This document shows, piece by piece, positions 33,945 through 46,162 of a stretch of 64,000 bases of DNA. The stretch spans positions 62,001 to 126,000 of the forward strand of contig CAXKVR010000089.1 in the NCBI GenBank assembly GCA_964058845.1. Direction: 5' to 3'. The position numbers and the translations under genes were made by a program. The notes below the pieces were generated by a model, which was not told where the DNA came from, did no database searches, and was given only the letters and a program-made list of their open reading frames with translations. Positions within the stretch are counted from its first letter, which is position 1. Every line of letters starts with the position of its first letter. Origin of the DNA: Carex sylvatica. Its lineage: Eukaryota; Streptophyta; Magnoliopsida; Poales; Cyperaceae.

Positions 33945-34955
33945 ATGGCTTTCACAATTTCTCAGTTGGTCAAACCAAGAAGCACAACAATCATCACCGC
34001 CTCCTCTGCAAAACCAAAACCAATCCGCATGGTTCCATTCCAACCCAACAAATCTCAGCCGTCCATTTCTGACATCGAACGGGCAATTGGTATCCAATCT
34101 GATAGTTCTGTGAAATCCCCTTCTGATCTCAACTCTTCCTTCATGGAATTACTCGAGTCGTCTCCGATTGGTCGAGAGGGGTCCACTGAGAAAGCTATCA
34201 GACAGGTTGCTGAGAAGTTTACTGACCATGCTGAGGCACACACTGCTACTGGTATGAAAGATTGTTTCATGAATTGTTTATTTAACATACCAGTAAAGAT
34301 TTTAACAGAACAGTTTCAGCTTCGTGCAGTGTATGGACTATAGAATCAAAACAGCGCTGCAAACTGTTTGTGTACTGCATGAAGTCAAAACTGCTCTGTT
34401 AAAATATTTACCCTTCACATACTGAACCTGAAGTTGTAAAATGTTGAAATTTATTGTGCTGTCAAAGCCAATTTGGATCTGGTGCTAGGTAGCAGAGTAG
34501 TTGGTACTGGCACTTTTGTTTGAGGGTATATTTGGGGAGGTTACTGAGAAATACTTGTTATATACTGGTACCAAATGGGGAATGGAGGGGTGCTTTAGAG
34601 TTTAGAATTAAGTGGCTTTTGTCAGATGGAAGCATATACTGGTACCAGTACATTCTCAGTGCACAGCTAGAGTGGAAGAACTGGTATGCACTGGTACAGT
34701 AGTGGCCCAGTATGCAATACCCTTGTACAGTTACACTGAGATACCTTACCAGAACAATTTCTGAAAAGTTGATTTTTCTTATTAATTACAAAGTAATCAC
34801 ATTTATAATAATATTTTTTTGTTGTTGCAGTGCATAGATTTGTTTTGGAGCTATTCATGAAGATACTACCTTTATGGCTATTTGTTCTGGCTGTTGCATC
34901 TGGTTTCATTAAACTTCCGTTTAATGTTCCTTTTATTGATGATCTAATAATGTAG
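33945..34955 (+). CDS. Small single-pass membrane protein with transit-like N-terminus, 143 aa
   Basis: Exons 33945-34251 and 34831-34955 (TAG), phase 1 junction with GT at 34252 and AG at 34829-34830. Residues 1-35 are rich in Ser, Thr, Lys and Pro with one acidic residue at most, like a chloroplast transit peptide. The middle is soluble (ISDIERAIGIQSDSS; EKAIRQVAEKFTDHAEAHT). Near the C-terminus is one membrane segment (ILPLWLFVLAVASGFI), then a short tail ending DDLIM. I do not recognise the family; similar short plastid proteins of unknown function exist in plants. The intron holds a hairpin MITE and a GGTACC-rich stretch. An AATAAA follows the stop. The decayed exon 1 copy upstream supports the chosen start. 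Confidence 0.8.
34291..34413. mobile_element. Short hairpin MITE, copy 6, in the intron of the 143-aa protein gene
   Basis: Ends gtaaagattttaacagaaca / tgctctgttaaaatatttac. Stem gcttcgtgcagtgta / gtgtactgcatgaag. Confidence 0.85.
34490..34740. repeat. GGTACTGGTACC-rich stretch in the intron
   Basis: Clusters of tactggtacc, gtaccagtac and related words within about 250 bp. Similar clusters occur at 9675-9715, 10018-10160, 35055-35100, 51160-51190 and 51605-51690. Confidence 0.55.
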
Positions 34956-37126
34956 TTAAATAAAACCATGTTCAATTATGTGGATTTACGTATTATCATC
35001 ATATGATTTAAATTTTGGTTGGTTGTATTAGCGTGCGCGTTACCTGCTAAGGAACAGTAAATACCAGTAACCCACCTGTACCAGTAAATACCAGTAAATT
35101 TTGGCTGTTCTAGAATCATGGCAAATTTTAAGCAGTGTCCATATTGACAAGTTTTGGAGCTTGAAAAATAATTTAGCAAGGTCTAGAATTTGTGATTTGA
35201 GTATTATACATACATGATTCAAAAAATTTGCTGTTTCATAATGCAAATAACATTTTAGAATATTGTCATGTTTACAAAATAACTTAAAAAAGTTCAATAC
35301 TAGTAAAATATTGACATACAAAATAAATGTATTTTAGGGATATATTTTTGCACGAAACTTGATATAAAATTTTGAATTAGAATGGTCAATACTTTGTCCT
35401 TAGCTTTTATGATTTTTTTTTTTTTAAATTGTGATCTTAATTGACTAAAAATACCAATATACATAAAAAATGGTATAAATTCGGCAACATAAACTTGCAT
35501 AAAAGATTGTGTATCTTTTTTATTACCACATATAATTTATTTGCAACATAAAAGAAAAGATAATTATAAAGCATAATGATATTTTCTATAAATCATGTCT
35601 TGGTATATATCAGATGGTTGAAATTTATACTTGAGAAATGTAATAGAGTTTATTTCTTATATAAGAAAAAAAAATCATCAATTCTTTATTAATAGATGAA
35701 AAGAAAAATATGTATTGAATATATAAATATAAAGTCACATATAATGATACAATTTTCTTACATCCAAAAATACTAAATTTAATTTATAACTGAAAATTAA
35801 TCGTATATAAGTTTGATATATTATTTTGATTGTATACTAGAATATTGTTCTCAAATGATATTTTAAAACATATGTAGTGATAAATATGTATCATTTAATT
35901 GCGGAATTATAATTCATTGTTGCATGTGTTTGTTTTAGTTACTAATACAAATCTTTTAACAAGTCATAATAAAAAAAAATTGTCAATCTTTTTTTTTATT
36001 AATTATTCTCTAATATCTTAAATGTTAGTAATTGTTTTCTAATGCATGTTATATTGTTGGCTATATTTTAATATTATTTGGTTATATATAGTTGAATGAA
36101 GAACTCATAACTTAAGCATGCATTCATGATGCAATAAACACAATTTAGCAATATGTGTCACTTGCTTTAAACGATTGATCAGATACAAACCCTCCTATGA
36201 CTTTCGGTATACTTCTATTTTAATTGTTCGTATTTAAAATTTAGAATTTTAGATTTAGCATAAAAATTAATTAAAAATAATTTATATACCATTTTTAATT
36301 TTTAACGAAGAAGTTTGAATGCATGAATTTGATATTTTTCAAGCATTTTAATATTCAAAAATTGCCAATTCTCATAAGCAAATTAAATAGCAATTTTTAG
36401 GAATAAAAATATTTGAGTTTCTCATAAGCAAATCTAAGTTTCCAACCTACGTTTCTGACAAAAAGAGTGTTAACTTTATCACTGCATCAAAATCTTATTA
36501 TCAATAATTTATATTTCATTAATTAATATATATTAACAAACGATATTAAAAAAAATTCATTTCAAAATTTATAAAATAAGTGGGACTGGCGCACTTGCTG
36601 TCAATCTTTGTTATTATTTTTTTTCCTTTTGTATTAATTATTGTCAATGTTGTAAGAACCGGTCGTCTAGGCTGATTAATCAATTGATTAGTCATTTACA
36701 ACGATCAAATCATTACGAATGTTCTGATTAATCGGTCAATTATTTGTAATTATTTCTAATTAATCACTTGATGCCGTATCCGTCTGACAAGTGCATATCG
36801 TTATTTACAATACTAATTATTGCATCTTTTGTGCACCCTCTTTGAAAATTTGCTATGCTTAGATTTTGCGCAAGAGAATTCTCTTGGTCTTAGATCTTAG
36901 AAAGTTGTGAATTGTATCATGATTCAAAATCTAAATGATTATATTCCAGCATATTTTGACATTTTGGCTATAATAATTAAATCAACAAATTAACAGAATC
37001 ATGATCTTATAAAATCTCTATTATTAATTTTTTTATAAGGTACAATAGAGCTTGTAACAGTATTTGAGACAATGTTTTATTTATATCAAAAGCAATATAC
37101 ATGTTTGATCTTGTCCAAATTAATCA

Positions 37127-37240
37127 TACTGACAGAGATGATTTATCTTCATGCAGCACAAAAGTCACATACTTTTCAATCTAGACTCTATTATTCAGAC
37201 ACTGCATGAAATAAAAATATCTCTGTCAGTAACTTTATCC
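37127..37240. mobile_element. Short hairpin MITE, copy 7
   Basis: Ends tgacagagatgatttatc / atatctctgtcagtaac; stem cttcatgcag / ctgcatgaa. More diverged than copies 2-6. Confidence 0.72.
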
Positions 37241-38332
37241 ATTCTTACGCACAAGGGAAATTCCTAACAAGAAGAAATTAAACCACATTAAAGCCAGTCG
37301 GTCTCAAATAAGAAATTTCTGACATTTCAATCTAAAATAATAATAATAATAATAAGACTAATAAACAACGAAAGTGATCATATTCATCCATAACAAATCA
37401 TTACAACAATTCCTTTTCGACAATGATTTTTTTGTATCAAAAGTCTTATCTTGTCAATGAAAAAATGAAAATCTTAACCGTTGAAATTGGAGATATTAAT
37501 TTAAAGGGTTTTAGAGAGAGTAGGCTCAATGATAAAGATTCAATGAAATAAATCTGAACCGTTGAAATGATTGGAGATATTAATTAAATCTTTGTTTTTC
37601 TTAATTTGGTTTATTTATTCATTATTTTTGTCAATCTCTCTTTATCCATGTTGTATTAGAGAAAGCATGTTGTTCTGTATTTTTAAATTAAATTTAAAAA
37701 TCTAACTTGTTCTATTTCGGAATAAAAATGTACCTTTTCCGGATAATTATGTTTGTAATTTTTTTTTATGAATGAATGAAAAATCACACAATAAGTCTTT
37801 TTTTTTAAAATAAATGGTAATACAATAATCATTATTCACAAATATTTAAGAATAGAATTAAAAATAATAATAATTCACTTTATATTGTATTGGGGTAGCA
37901 GTTAATGTCAAAATTTTATTAGATACGATATTTTGGATTTTTTTTATAGATTCATTTAATTATTTTGTAGTTATACATTTTATAGAATTATAGAATTAAA
38001 ATAAATTATATTAAGATGACATTGTATATAAAAGAGTAACAATTCCAATTTAAAAAATATATTATTTTACAAAATTATTAAGTTAAATAAAAATATTATA
38101 AATAAATATCAAATAATGTAGTCATAAATATGTTATTTTTTTATTAGTGTATTCCTGAGAAAATAAAAATGTACAGAGACAAATATCTAACACATCTATC
38201 AATAATGTTAATCATTAACACTAGTTTTTAAGATAAATTTTAAATAATATTATTATTTATAAAGGATCCACAAATAGATAAAATTAATTAAGCTAGTTCT
38301 AATTGAAACTATAACTTCAGATGTAATCAAAA

Positions 38333-38455
38333 AAATTGGGAATGAAAAAAGTCTCGAACTTGTTAACTAAAATAAAAAATAAAAAATTGGTAATGAAAAA
38401 AGTCTCGAACTTGTTAACTAAAATAAAAAATAAAAAAATTGGGAATGAAAAACCA
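38333..38455. repeat. Short tandem repeat of about 55 bp, two and a half copies
   Basis: attgggaatgaaaaaagtct and cgaacttgttaactaaaata recur in tandem, nearly without change, then a partial third unit. Confidence 0.9.
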
Positions 38456-39923
38456 TATGTAGTCAGAAACTTATTTAATTATTGTTTGTTAATTCTGTTT
38501 TAGCACATTTGGTGTTTTCGTTACAAATATCTAGATCTCTTTTGCCTAGTACCTAGATCTCTTTTGTCTAGTAATAATAAAAAACTCATTTTCATTGATT
38601 ATCCTCTAATATCTTAAACATTAGTAATTGTTCTCAAATACATGTAATATGTGTTGGCTATATATTAATAGTATTTGGTTATATATATTTGAATGTGGAA
38701 CTCATAACTTAACCATGTATTTATCATGCAACAAATACAATTTGGTCATGTGTCACGCGCTTGTAATGAGAAAGTTGTATACAGTAGGCTACCCAGGGTG
38801 AGGGCCTCAGGCAAAAAAATAATTAGTTTATATATATATAAGAGAGAGAGGCTATGCTCAAATTAATTTTTTTTTGGGTCATGGAGAAATAAACTTTTAA
38901 ACCGTTTGATTTTACTAGAATTCGCACAGATCTGATTGATTAGATCTGAAATTTTTTGGTCAAATTTGAAATACAGCGAAAAAGTAACTGGACCGCTCCA
39001 GCTCTCTGAGCGCTACGCTCTTTCTCTCCCTACGCGCGCTCTCTCTCATGATTGCCCTTCTCAGCGCGCATCACACTGCACCGCCTTCTGCTCCTCTCCT
39101 CTCTCGGCGCATACCACACCGCTGCACCTCTCTGATCGCTCTTCTCTCCGACCGCATCACATCAGACTCGCTCTGTTAAGGTTTGCTTTGCTGCTTAAAT
39201 GATTTAATGTTTTTAGAAGAGAAATCTAAAATCACACCAAAATAATGCTCCATTATTAATTAATCGCACCAATTTTTAGCATAACTTCCAGTAGTCGAAC
39301 TTACCAAGGTTGTTCATTGAATAGTCTAACGGAGCCTAATTAATTTGAACACTTTAGCCTTTTCTTGAGAGATTATTTCTCTTTTTTTTTTTTTTGAAAA
39401 TCTGCATCACATACTTGAATATTCTCATTTAATCTAACTTATTGTTGCTTGTCTTTTGATAGGTCATAAGGATGAAGCTTTCTTACTACTTACTTGCCTA
39501 ACTCGTGAAGTAGAGGTTAATTTCAGAATTCTATGATTTTTGTACTTTTTTTTAATCTTGCAACTTTACACAGTTCTTTTTTAAAATACCAAACTAATAA
39601 TCTAGTATAATTTATATCTAATATTTTCTGAGCTAATTGTTCTCTTTTTTATCGGGCTTTCTCCTTTTCGTTGCACCAGACCCCTTCTCCCCTCTGTCAC
39701 TCCAGCCCCCTCTCTTCCAAAGCAGCAGGGTAACATGATTTTTATTTATTCAACTTTTCTAGGTTTTCTCAAGAGTAAATTTTCAATTGAGTAGATAACA
39801 ATTAAATTATAGTGTTGACCTCTATATGATATGACTTTAAATTTTCTAGTAAATGTAGATAACAATTCAAATTGTAGTGTTTTTTAATCTAATTTACAAC
39901 TATTATATTTTTTTTGTAGATAA

Positions 39924-40330
39924 ATGGATGATTTGGAAGTAGATGAAATAGAAGATATGGTAATAGATGGAAAAGGAGAGGAAAGTATCGAGCCTCATGT
40001 AGGGATGGAGTTTGCTAGTGAAAAACATGCTTATAATTTTTACAACACATATGGATACATTATTGAGATGATACTATTATCTTATTTTTCTCATTGTAGA
40101 AAGAAGAGAATGAAAAGGCAAGTAAAGGAGAGGAGACAATTTTCATACAAGATGACAAGCGTAAAAGAAGAGAACCCATCTCCATACAAGATGTGAGTGA
40201 AGATGAATCTGAATCATGCTATTTAACATCAGTTGAATCCGGTTCAGACCTAAGCCAGAGTGCCTGCACTTCATCTATCGACATCCGTTACTCTACCTCC
40301 TCTACTGTACTAACCGTTACCTGATCCGGT
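39924..40330 (+). pseudogene. FAR1/FHY3-type N-terminal fragment
   Basis: An AG acceptor (ttttgtag) precedes 39919; the frame from 39924 reads MDDLEVDEIEDMVIDGK, then EPHVGMEFASEKHAYNFY and NTYG. That is the start of the FAR1 DNA-binding domain, shared by FAR1/FHY3 factors and Mutator-type transposases. The rest of the domain, with its zinc-binding residues, is absent: an intron-like stretch follows, then a Lys/Glu-rich frame starting at AAAGAAGAG (40099). Confidence 0.65.
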
Positions 40331-40445
40331 AGTAAGCAGCTACTGGCTTTCCTTTCTTGTCTCCAAGTTTCCATGGAATTCGTGGGCCTCGAACTATCAT
40401 ATCGGCATTCAATATGACAACTCAATTGACATTCTGAGCATCTTG
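40317..40445 (-). pseudogene. Captured gene fragment in the Mutator-like element
   Basis: Minus-strand frame reads VVILNADMIVRGPRIPWK, then LGDKKGKPVAAYYRIR before a possible donor (gtaacgg). It looks like real protein sequence; an in-frame TGA lies just upstream of VVIL. I cannot name the source gene. Confidence 0.4.
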
Positions 40446-41859
40446 GTTATTCTCCAGTCAAGGAAGAACTCCTGCTGGCTTGTTAATAGCAGGATACCTA
40501 AGAAATTAAAGACAACAAATTATTTTATATACAATTTCTCAAGAGTGTTTGCTTTTAGAGGCCAACAAGGATTTCAGAAAAAAAAAAAATGAACTTAGTA
40601 TTCAACAATTGATAAGCAATCTTGGGAGGGTTTTAGTTCATTATTCTTCTGATGAAATTTATCCTAAGTATTTGATCTTTTAATTAAATTGGATCTCAGT
40701 TCAGAAAGTACCATGCTTAACTCAATTGAGTTGTAACTCACCACTTGTCGGTGAGGGGGTGGCAGCTCATGGATGGAACGACCAAGGTAGGTGCCAGGTT
40801 CTTCCCTTGGTACCGGCTGAGCTCATCTTGAGTATAGGACAGAATACATTAATGAATAGGTGTTGCTTGAGAACACGTTAATGATATTTTAACAAATAAT
40901 AATATTGTATCAAAGTATCTGAGACCTTCATATTGAATTCTATTTTCACATAATTTGAGTAAATAATTATTAAGATTTTCTATGCTTCTAACTCAAATGC
41001 AGAAACATCTTCCACTTAATTGGATCTCCTTTATTGACAGATCCAAAGCGAGTGGTTGGTCTAAAGATTGCAAACTAATTTTATGAATCATCAGGGAATT
41101 CAAAGTAAGGAGGTAAAATAATGCTACTTATCACAAGCCAATTCTGTGAATCCTCAAAGCATCCAAAAAATGTGAAATAAAAAGTTCTAAACTAGACAAT
41201 AATAACAAATGTCATTAGTATAGAAAATCATAGATAAATAGTACCAGTTGAAACTCATGAAAATAATAACGGCTCAAGCAAATTGAAACTTAAAAAAAAA
41301 ATTAAGTTCTTACAAAAAATAAGTACCTTAACAGATCTTCGGAGGAGAGCTGGAAAAGTGGAGCAAGGACACAAGGTGGCTGGAGTCGCGATTTAGAGTT
41401 AGGACACGAGGTGGCGTTGGGGAAGAAAACGCGTGAGACAGAGGAGAGGAGCGGGAGGAGGCAGGGTTAGAGTTTACTAGAGTTTACTGGTCGTGCAGTG
41501 GTGAGGTGCGCGTCGAGAGAGGAGAGGAGAGGAAGGTAGTGTGGTGCGTGCTGAGAAGGGCAGTCGTGAGAGAGGGAGAGAAAGAGCGTAGCGCGTATGG
41601 GGCTTTACTGGAGGGGTCCAGTTAAGTTATTTACGGCAGTTCAAATTTTTCCGAAAATCAAATAGTTTAAAAGTTTATTTCTCTACAGCCCAGGAAAAAT
41701 CGATTTGAGCATAGCCACTCTATATATATATATATATATTAAAAAGTATATATATTAGGACTTAAACTTTATATATATAAATGATCAATTATTTTTATAA
41801 CTAAGTATGATCGATATATTGATATATTAATAAGAAATTTATATATATATATATTATGT

Positions 41860-42340
41860 CTCAAACTTTTCTCTCAACTCAGATCTCAAAATCTTCAGAA
41901 CCTACTCTGTACATGAGTTTTGACTAGATAGAAACACTCCTATTACTTTCAGTATACTTTTGTTTTTTATGGTCCTATTTCCTATTTATAATTTATAATT
42001 TTTTATTTCGCACAAAAACTAATAAAGAAGAATTTGTTTACCATTTTTACCGTCAGTTTTTTAACGAAAAAGTTGTATGCATGAATTTGACTAAATAGAA
42101 TCGGACTAAGAAAAAATATTTCTAAGGGGTTCAAGGTTGGATTAAAAAATATTTATATTTCTTATTTCTTAATCTGTATTACCAAAGATATTAAAAAAAA
42201 TTATATTTCAAAATTTAAAAAATAAGTGTGACCGTTACTTGCTTTCAATCTTTGTTATTTTTTTTTTCTTTTGTACTATAACACCTTTTGTGCATGTAAA
42301 ATGACCCTTTTTGAAAATTTGCTATCATTAGATTTTGCAC
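41860..42340. repeat. Decayed copy of the dispersed block
   Basis: Shares gtatacttttgtttttt, aacgaaaaagttgtatgcat and aaaataagtgtgaccgtt with copies at about 36.2, 45.1 and (inverted) 55.3 kb. Confidence 0.6.
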
Positions 42341-42620
42341 CATAATTAAAAATCTAAACGAATAAATAGGCAAATTATTTAGAGTAATTAATTTGTTGAT
42401 AAGTAGATGATAATATTTGAAAAACATTAAGACAACAAAAAAAAAAAAAAACGAAAAGCAATATACAGGTCTGATTTTGTCCAATAAAAAAAGTGATCTG
42501 AACCGTTGAAATTGGAGATATTAAAGGGTCTTTAGAGAGCGCGGGATCAATGGAAAAGATCTTTGGAAGGTATGATTTGTAGAAGTTCCAATTAATCCGG
42601 TTCATTCCGCAACCTTACAG

Positions 42621-42738
42621 GTAAACATACGGACAGAGCGAATTCACTTCATGCAGGGCCCTATTCATATATTTTTTCATTCTGACTCTTTACATCATCC
42701 GCCGTATTAAATAAATATAGCTCTGTCAATAAATTTAC
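42621..42738. mobile_element. Short hairpin MITE, copy 8 (diverged)
   Basis: Ends gtaaacatacggacagagc / gctctgtcaataaatttac. The inner arm keeps cttcatgcag on the left only. The same site is occupied in the related module at 49020. Confidence 0.72.
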
Positions 42739-43059
42739 ACAATCTTACGCACAAGCGCCTGCTTTGAATCAAAAATAAAAAAAACCGCCGAGTCCGATTG
42801 GGTTCTAATTTCAACTTAAACCAGTCGGTCCCCACACCTCTCTCATCTCTCCGTGATGGGTTTTCTCCAAAGGGCTTTTCACAAAACCATATCCATATCT
42901 TTGTTATAACCGTTCGATTGGTGTCAGAGTTCGCATGGACGGTACAGATTCCCATATCCGGTTGGGTTCTAATTTTGAATTAAAATGGCCTATACTTAGT
43001 CCTTAGCTTTTATGATTTTGTGACTTTAAAATGTGATCTAAATTAACTAAAAGTATCAA

Positions 43060-45179
43060 TATACATAAAAAAAAAAAAAAAAAATTGGTTATTTGTCACT
43101 CCAAAATTTTAACATTTGAAATTTAGTTAAAATTAGTTAAAATTTCTACCTCGAAATTAGTTAAAATTATAATGTCACTCTAAATTTAGTTAATTTTTAA
43201 TTTTATCACTTTAAATAATTAATGACTAAAATACCCTCCTATGGGCTCTTCCTCTCCATCTGACTCTCTTCATGGAATATTTTCTAAAATGGCGAGAATC
43301 AATTTGACAATGAAGATTTTATTGTACAAATGGAAGTTTAGAAACTAATTTTGGATAGAAAAGTAGATTTCTTTTGTTTTTATTTTGTTTATCAATGTCC
43401 AGCAAGCAAACTTTTAGGAAACATTGTTTTAAGTTTGGATAATTAGCATAACAAAAGCAGACGGGACTTCTTTTTCTCCAGTCGCTCCCTGACAGATAAA
43501 TTATTCAAATTTTCGTCCAAATTCAGCGCACTTCATCATTTTACAATAGCACGAATCATAACAAGATTGGACGGCTGAAGAAATCTGCTCACCAAAGAGT
43601 TATGGTGAGCATGTCACACCCTAGCTTTACTCCCGTATATTAATGCATATAGCACATACTTATTTATATATATATAAATTCTCATTTAAAATCCTTAGTG
43701 ACTAATAAAATATCAAATTACTCTTTTCTAACTTCCGCACAAAAATTTGCATACACAGCTGCATACTGCATACCACATAAAAACCGCATTTTAAAACATT
43801 AGTTCATATGGTATTTTCCATGCAAGTTTATAACCTACATTAATTTCTCACACAAAAGACTGATTCTCAATATATTTTTTAATCTGTATTAACGAACGAT
43901 ATTAAACAAATTTCTATTTCAAAGTTTATAAAATGAATAATTAATTTGTTGATAAGCAGATGATAGTACTTGAAAAATATTAAGACCAAAAAAAAAAAAC
44001 GAAAGTGACCATTAAAATTCCGACAATTTTTTTTATATCAAAAGCAATATAAATCTTTATCCATTCTTACGCACAAGGGACTGCTTTGAGTAAAAATCAC
44101 AGATCGTTACAACAATTCCTTTTCGACAATAATTTTTTTGTATCAACCTTTGAAATTGAAGATATTAATTTCAAGGGTTTTACATAGAGTGAGCTCAATG
44201 ATAATTAAAGATTCAACAACAAAAAAATGTACCTCTTTTCAAAAGAAATGTTTGTAAAGCTTCTTATGAATTAATCACAAATCATGCAATATATTTTGTT
44301 TTCAGGTAAGTGGTAAAAAAAACTCATTTTTAAAAAAATATTAAAAAGTAAATCATAATTCACTTTATATTATATTGAGAGGTAGCAGTCAATGTTAACA
44401 TTTATTAGATACTATATTTGCATTTGTTATATAATTATAGAATTGAATTATATCATAATAATATAACATTGCACATGCATGAGAACAACAATTTCGGTTT
44501 AATAAATATTAGTTTTTACATAATCATTAACTAAAATTAAAATTTTATTAGTGCCTAGCTACTCAAAACCAAGAAAACAAAATAAATATAAACATAAAAA
44601 AAGAGTACATAATTACTCAAAATTAAGATAACGTTATTACAATCGGCCTGCTACTTAGATTATTGTTATCTCTATAAATTCAGAGTTGATGTTTCAGATC
44701 TTCTTAATTCTCCACATATGCTTCTGCTATGGGAATTACAAATTAAGAGTTTATTAATGAATATTAAATAAAAATTTAAAACATATGTAATAAGAAAGGT
44801 GTTTTTAAGGTGTTTTTTTTTAGTTGTCGCTTTTCAATTCAAGTTTTGTATAGCTGAGTTTTCATTCACAAACTAATAGATATTTTTTATTTGATACTGA
44901 TAAAACATAAAAATATTATATTTTATAATTATGTTCTCATTGATTATTCTCTAATATCTTAAATGTTATTCTCTAATATCTTAAAATATCTTAAATGTTA
45001 TTAACTATTTTTTAATGCATGTTATATGTGTTAGTTATATTTTTAATGTATGTTATTTGATTATATAGCTCAATGCAGAAACTCATAACTTAAGCATGTA
45101 TTTATCATGCAACAAGCACAATTTGTTTTTTAACAAAAAAGTTATATGCATGAGTTTTGACTAGATGAAAACTCTCTTA
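43060..45179. other. AT-rich intergenic region
   Basis: No gene seen. Contains a tandem of agttaaaatt words at 43120-43180 and further decayed copies of the blocks at 43860-44230 and 44930-45170. The part 43240-43640 is less AT-rich but without a usable frame. Confidence 0.45.
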
Positions 45180-45699
45180 CAGGGACGGATCGAGAGTAGA
45201 CCGAATTCGTATCCTCTGACATATCTCATATTTTGCGTGACTTTTTAGAAAATCTCAACCGTTGCAGTACGTTTTGCGTGAATCTCAAAACTCAAATAAT
45301 ACTAGGCCCCTACGTCACCGCCGAATAGGCACCGGACACATCGGTCACGTAAAATATGAGATATCTCAGAGGATACGGACCGCCCCTCCCCCCTTGAATT
45401 TCGAATTTTAGTGGTGATCTATTAGTACCGATCGACTTTGCTCTTTCTAGGAAATTTTTTTGCCCTCCTCTCGATGTTTGATTTGTAATTCGGATTAAAT
45501 GTAGTGTTAAAATCAAAATAAATTTTTTGAATTATGATTGGTAATTAAAATTATAAGTCAAAGAGCATTGAAAAATATAAGTCAAATTTTTTTTTTTTAT
45601 CGAGTACCTAATTAGTTAATGAGTTTAAATCCGATAAGTTATTTAAATCCGACTCAATAATTTTTTGCCCTTCCGGTAAAAATTATGAGTCCACCCCTG
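45180..45699. mobile_element. hAT element, 520 bp, with perfect 8-bp target duplication
   Basis: Ends CAGGGACGGATCG / GAGTCCACCCCTG; flanked by CTCTCTTA at 45172-45179 and 45700-45707. The host sequence (a decayed block copy) continues on the right with ccactttcggtatactt. Contains another MITE (45203-45385). Confidence 0.9.
45203..45385. mobile_element. MITE with GAATTCGTATCCTCTGA ends, nested in the hAT element
   Basis: Inverted ends gtatcctctgacatatctca / tgagatatctcagaggatac, then tattttgcgtgac / gtcacgtaaaata. A partial copy lies at 49250-49390. Confidence 0.82.
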
Positions 45700-46162
45700 C
45701 TCTCTTACCACTTTCGGTATACTTTTGTTTTTTTATCATTGTATTTAGAATTTGGATTATAGATTTTGCACAAGAATTAATAATTTTTTTTTTTATACCG
45801 TCGATTTTTTAACGATAAAGTTGTATACTATAAACAAAAGTTTTTATATATAGAGTACAACTATTGCAATTCTTTTTATTAAACGAATAAATTAATTCAA
45901 CAAATTCTAAAATCAATAAGTTCAAACATAATTTGTTTTTTTGATGAAAATGTTCAAACATAATTTATGAAGACTATTTGTAGGTAGTTTTGTTGTGTCA
46001 CTAAATGCATTGCATTTTGTATAAATTTGCACAAAGGTTAAGCTATTGGCTCGAATTAGTACAATAAGCTTTCTTTGCAAATTGTTAATGATATTTTAAA
46101 AATAATTTTAATATTTTGTATATTAATAAACCATAAATTCACTAAAAAGGCTAAAAATAATG

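Larger units (their letters stand above)
34956..38847. other. AT-rich intergenic region with decayed repeats
   Basis: No gene seen. 35985-36625 is a decayed copy of the block found in the other orientation at 55.2-58.5 kb (shared motif aactcataacttaagcatg). 37440-37620 shares gttgaaattggagatattaa with the module at 42490, 44150 and 48885. Confidence 0.55.
38848..41718. mobile_element. Mutator-like element with about 300-bp inverted repeats and FAR1-like coding remnant, 2.87 kb
   Basis: Ends gaggctatgctcaaat / atttgagcatagccactc. The inverted repeats run inward through aaataaacttttaaac, gcgctacgctctttctctcc and attgcccttctcagcgcgca (right arm: gactgcccttctcagcacgc). Both flanks are (TA)n, so the target duplication cannot be read. 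The interior has a FAR1-type exon and a second gene-like fragment on the other strand. No catalytic transposase domain is seen, so the copy is non-autonomous. Confidence 0.82.

Noticed and set aside
39001..39202. Ser/Leu/His-rich frame at 38936-39202
   Set aside because: It is the CT-rich terminal inverted repeat of the Mutator-like element, not a protein.
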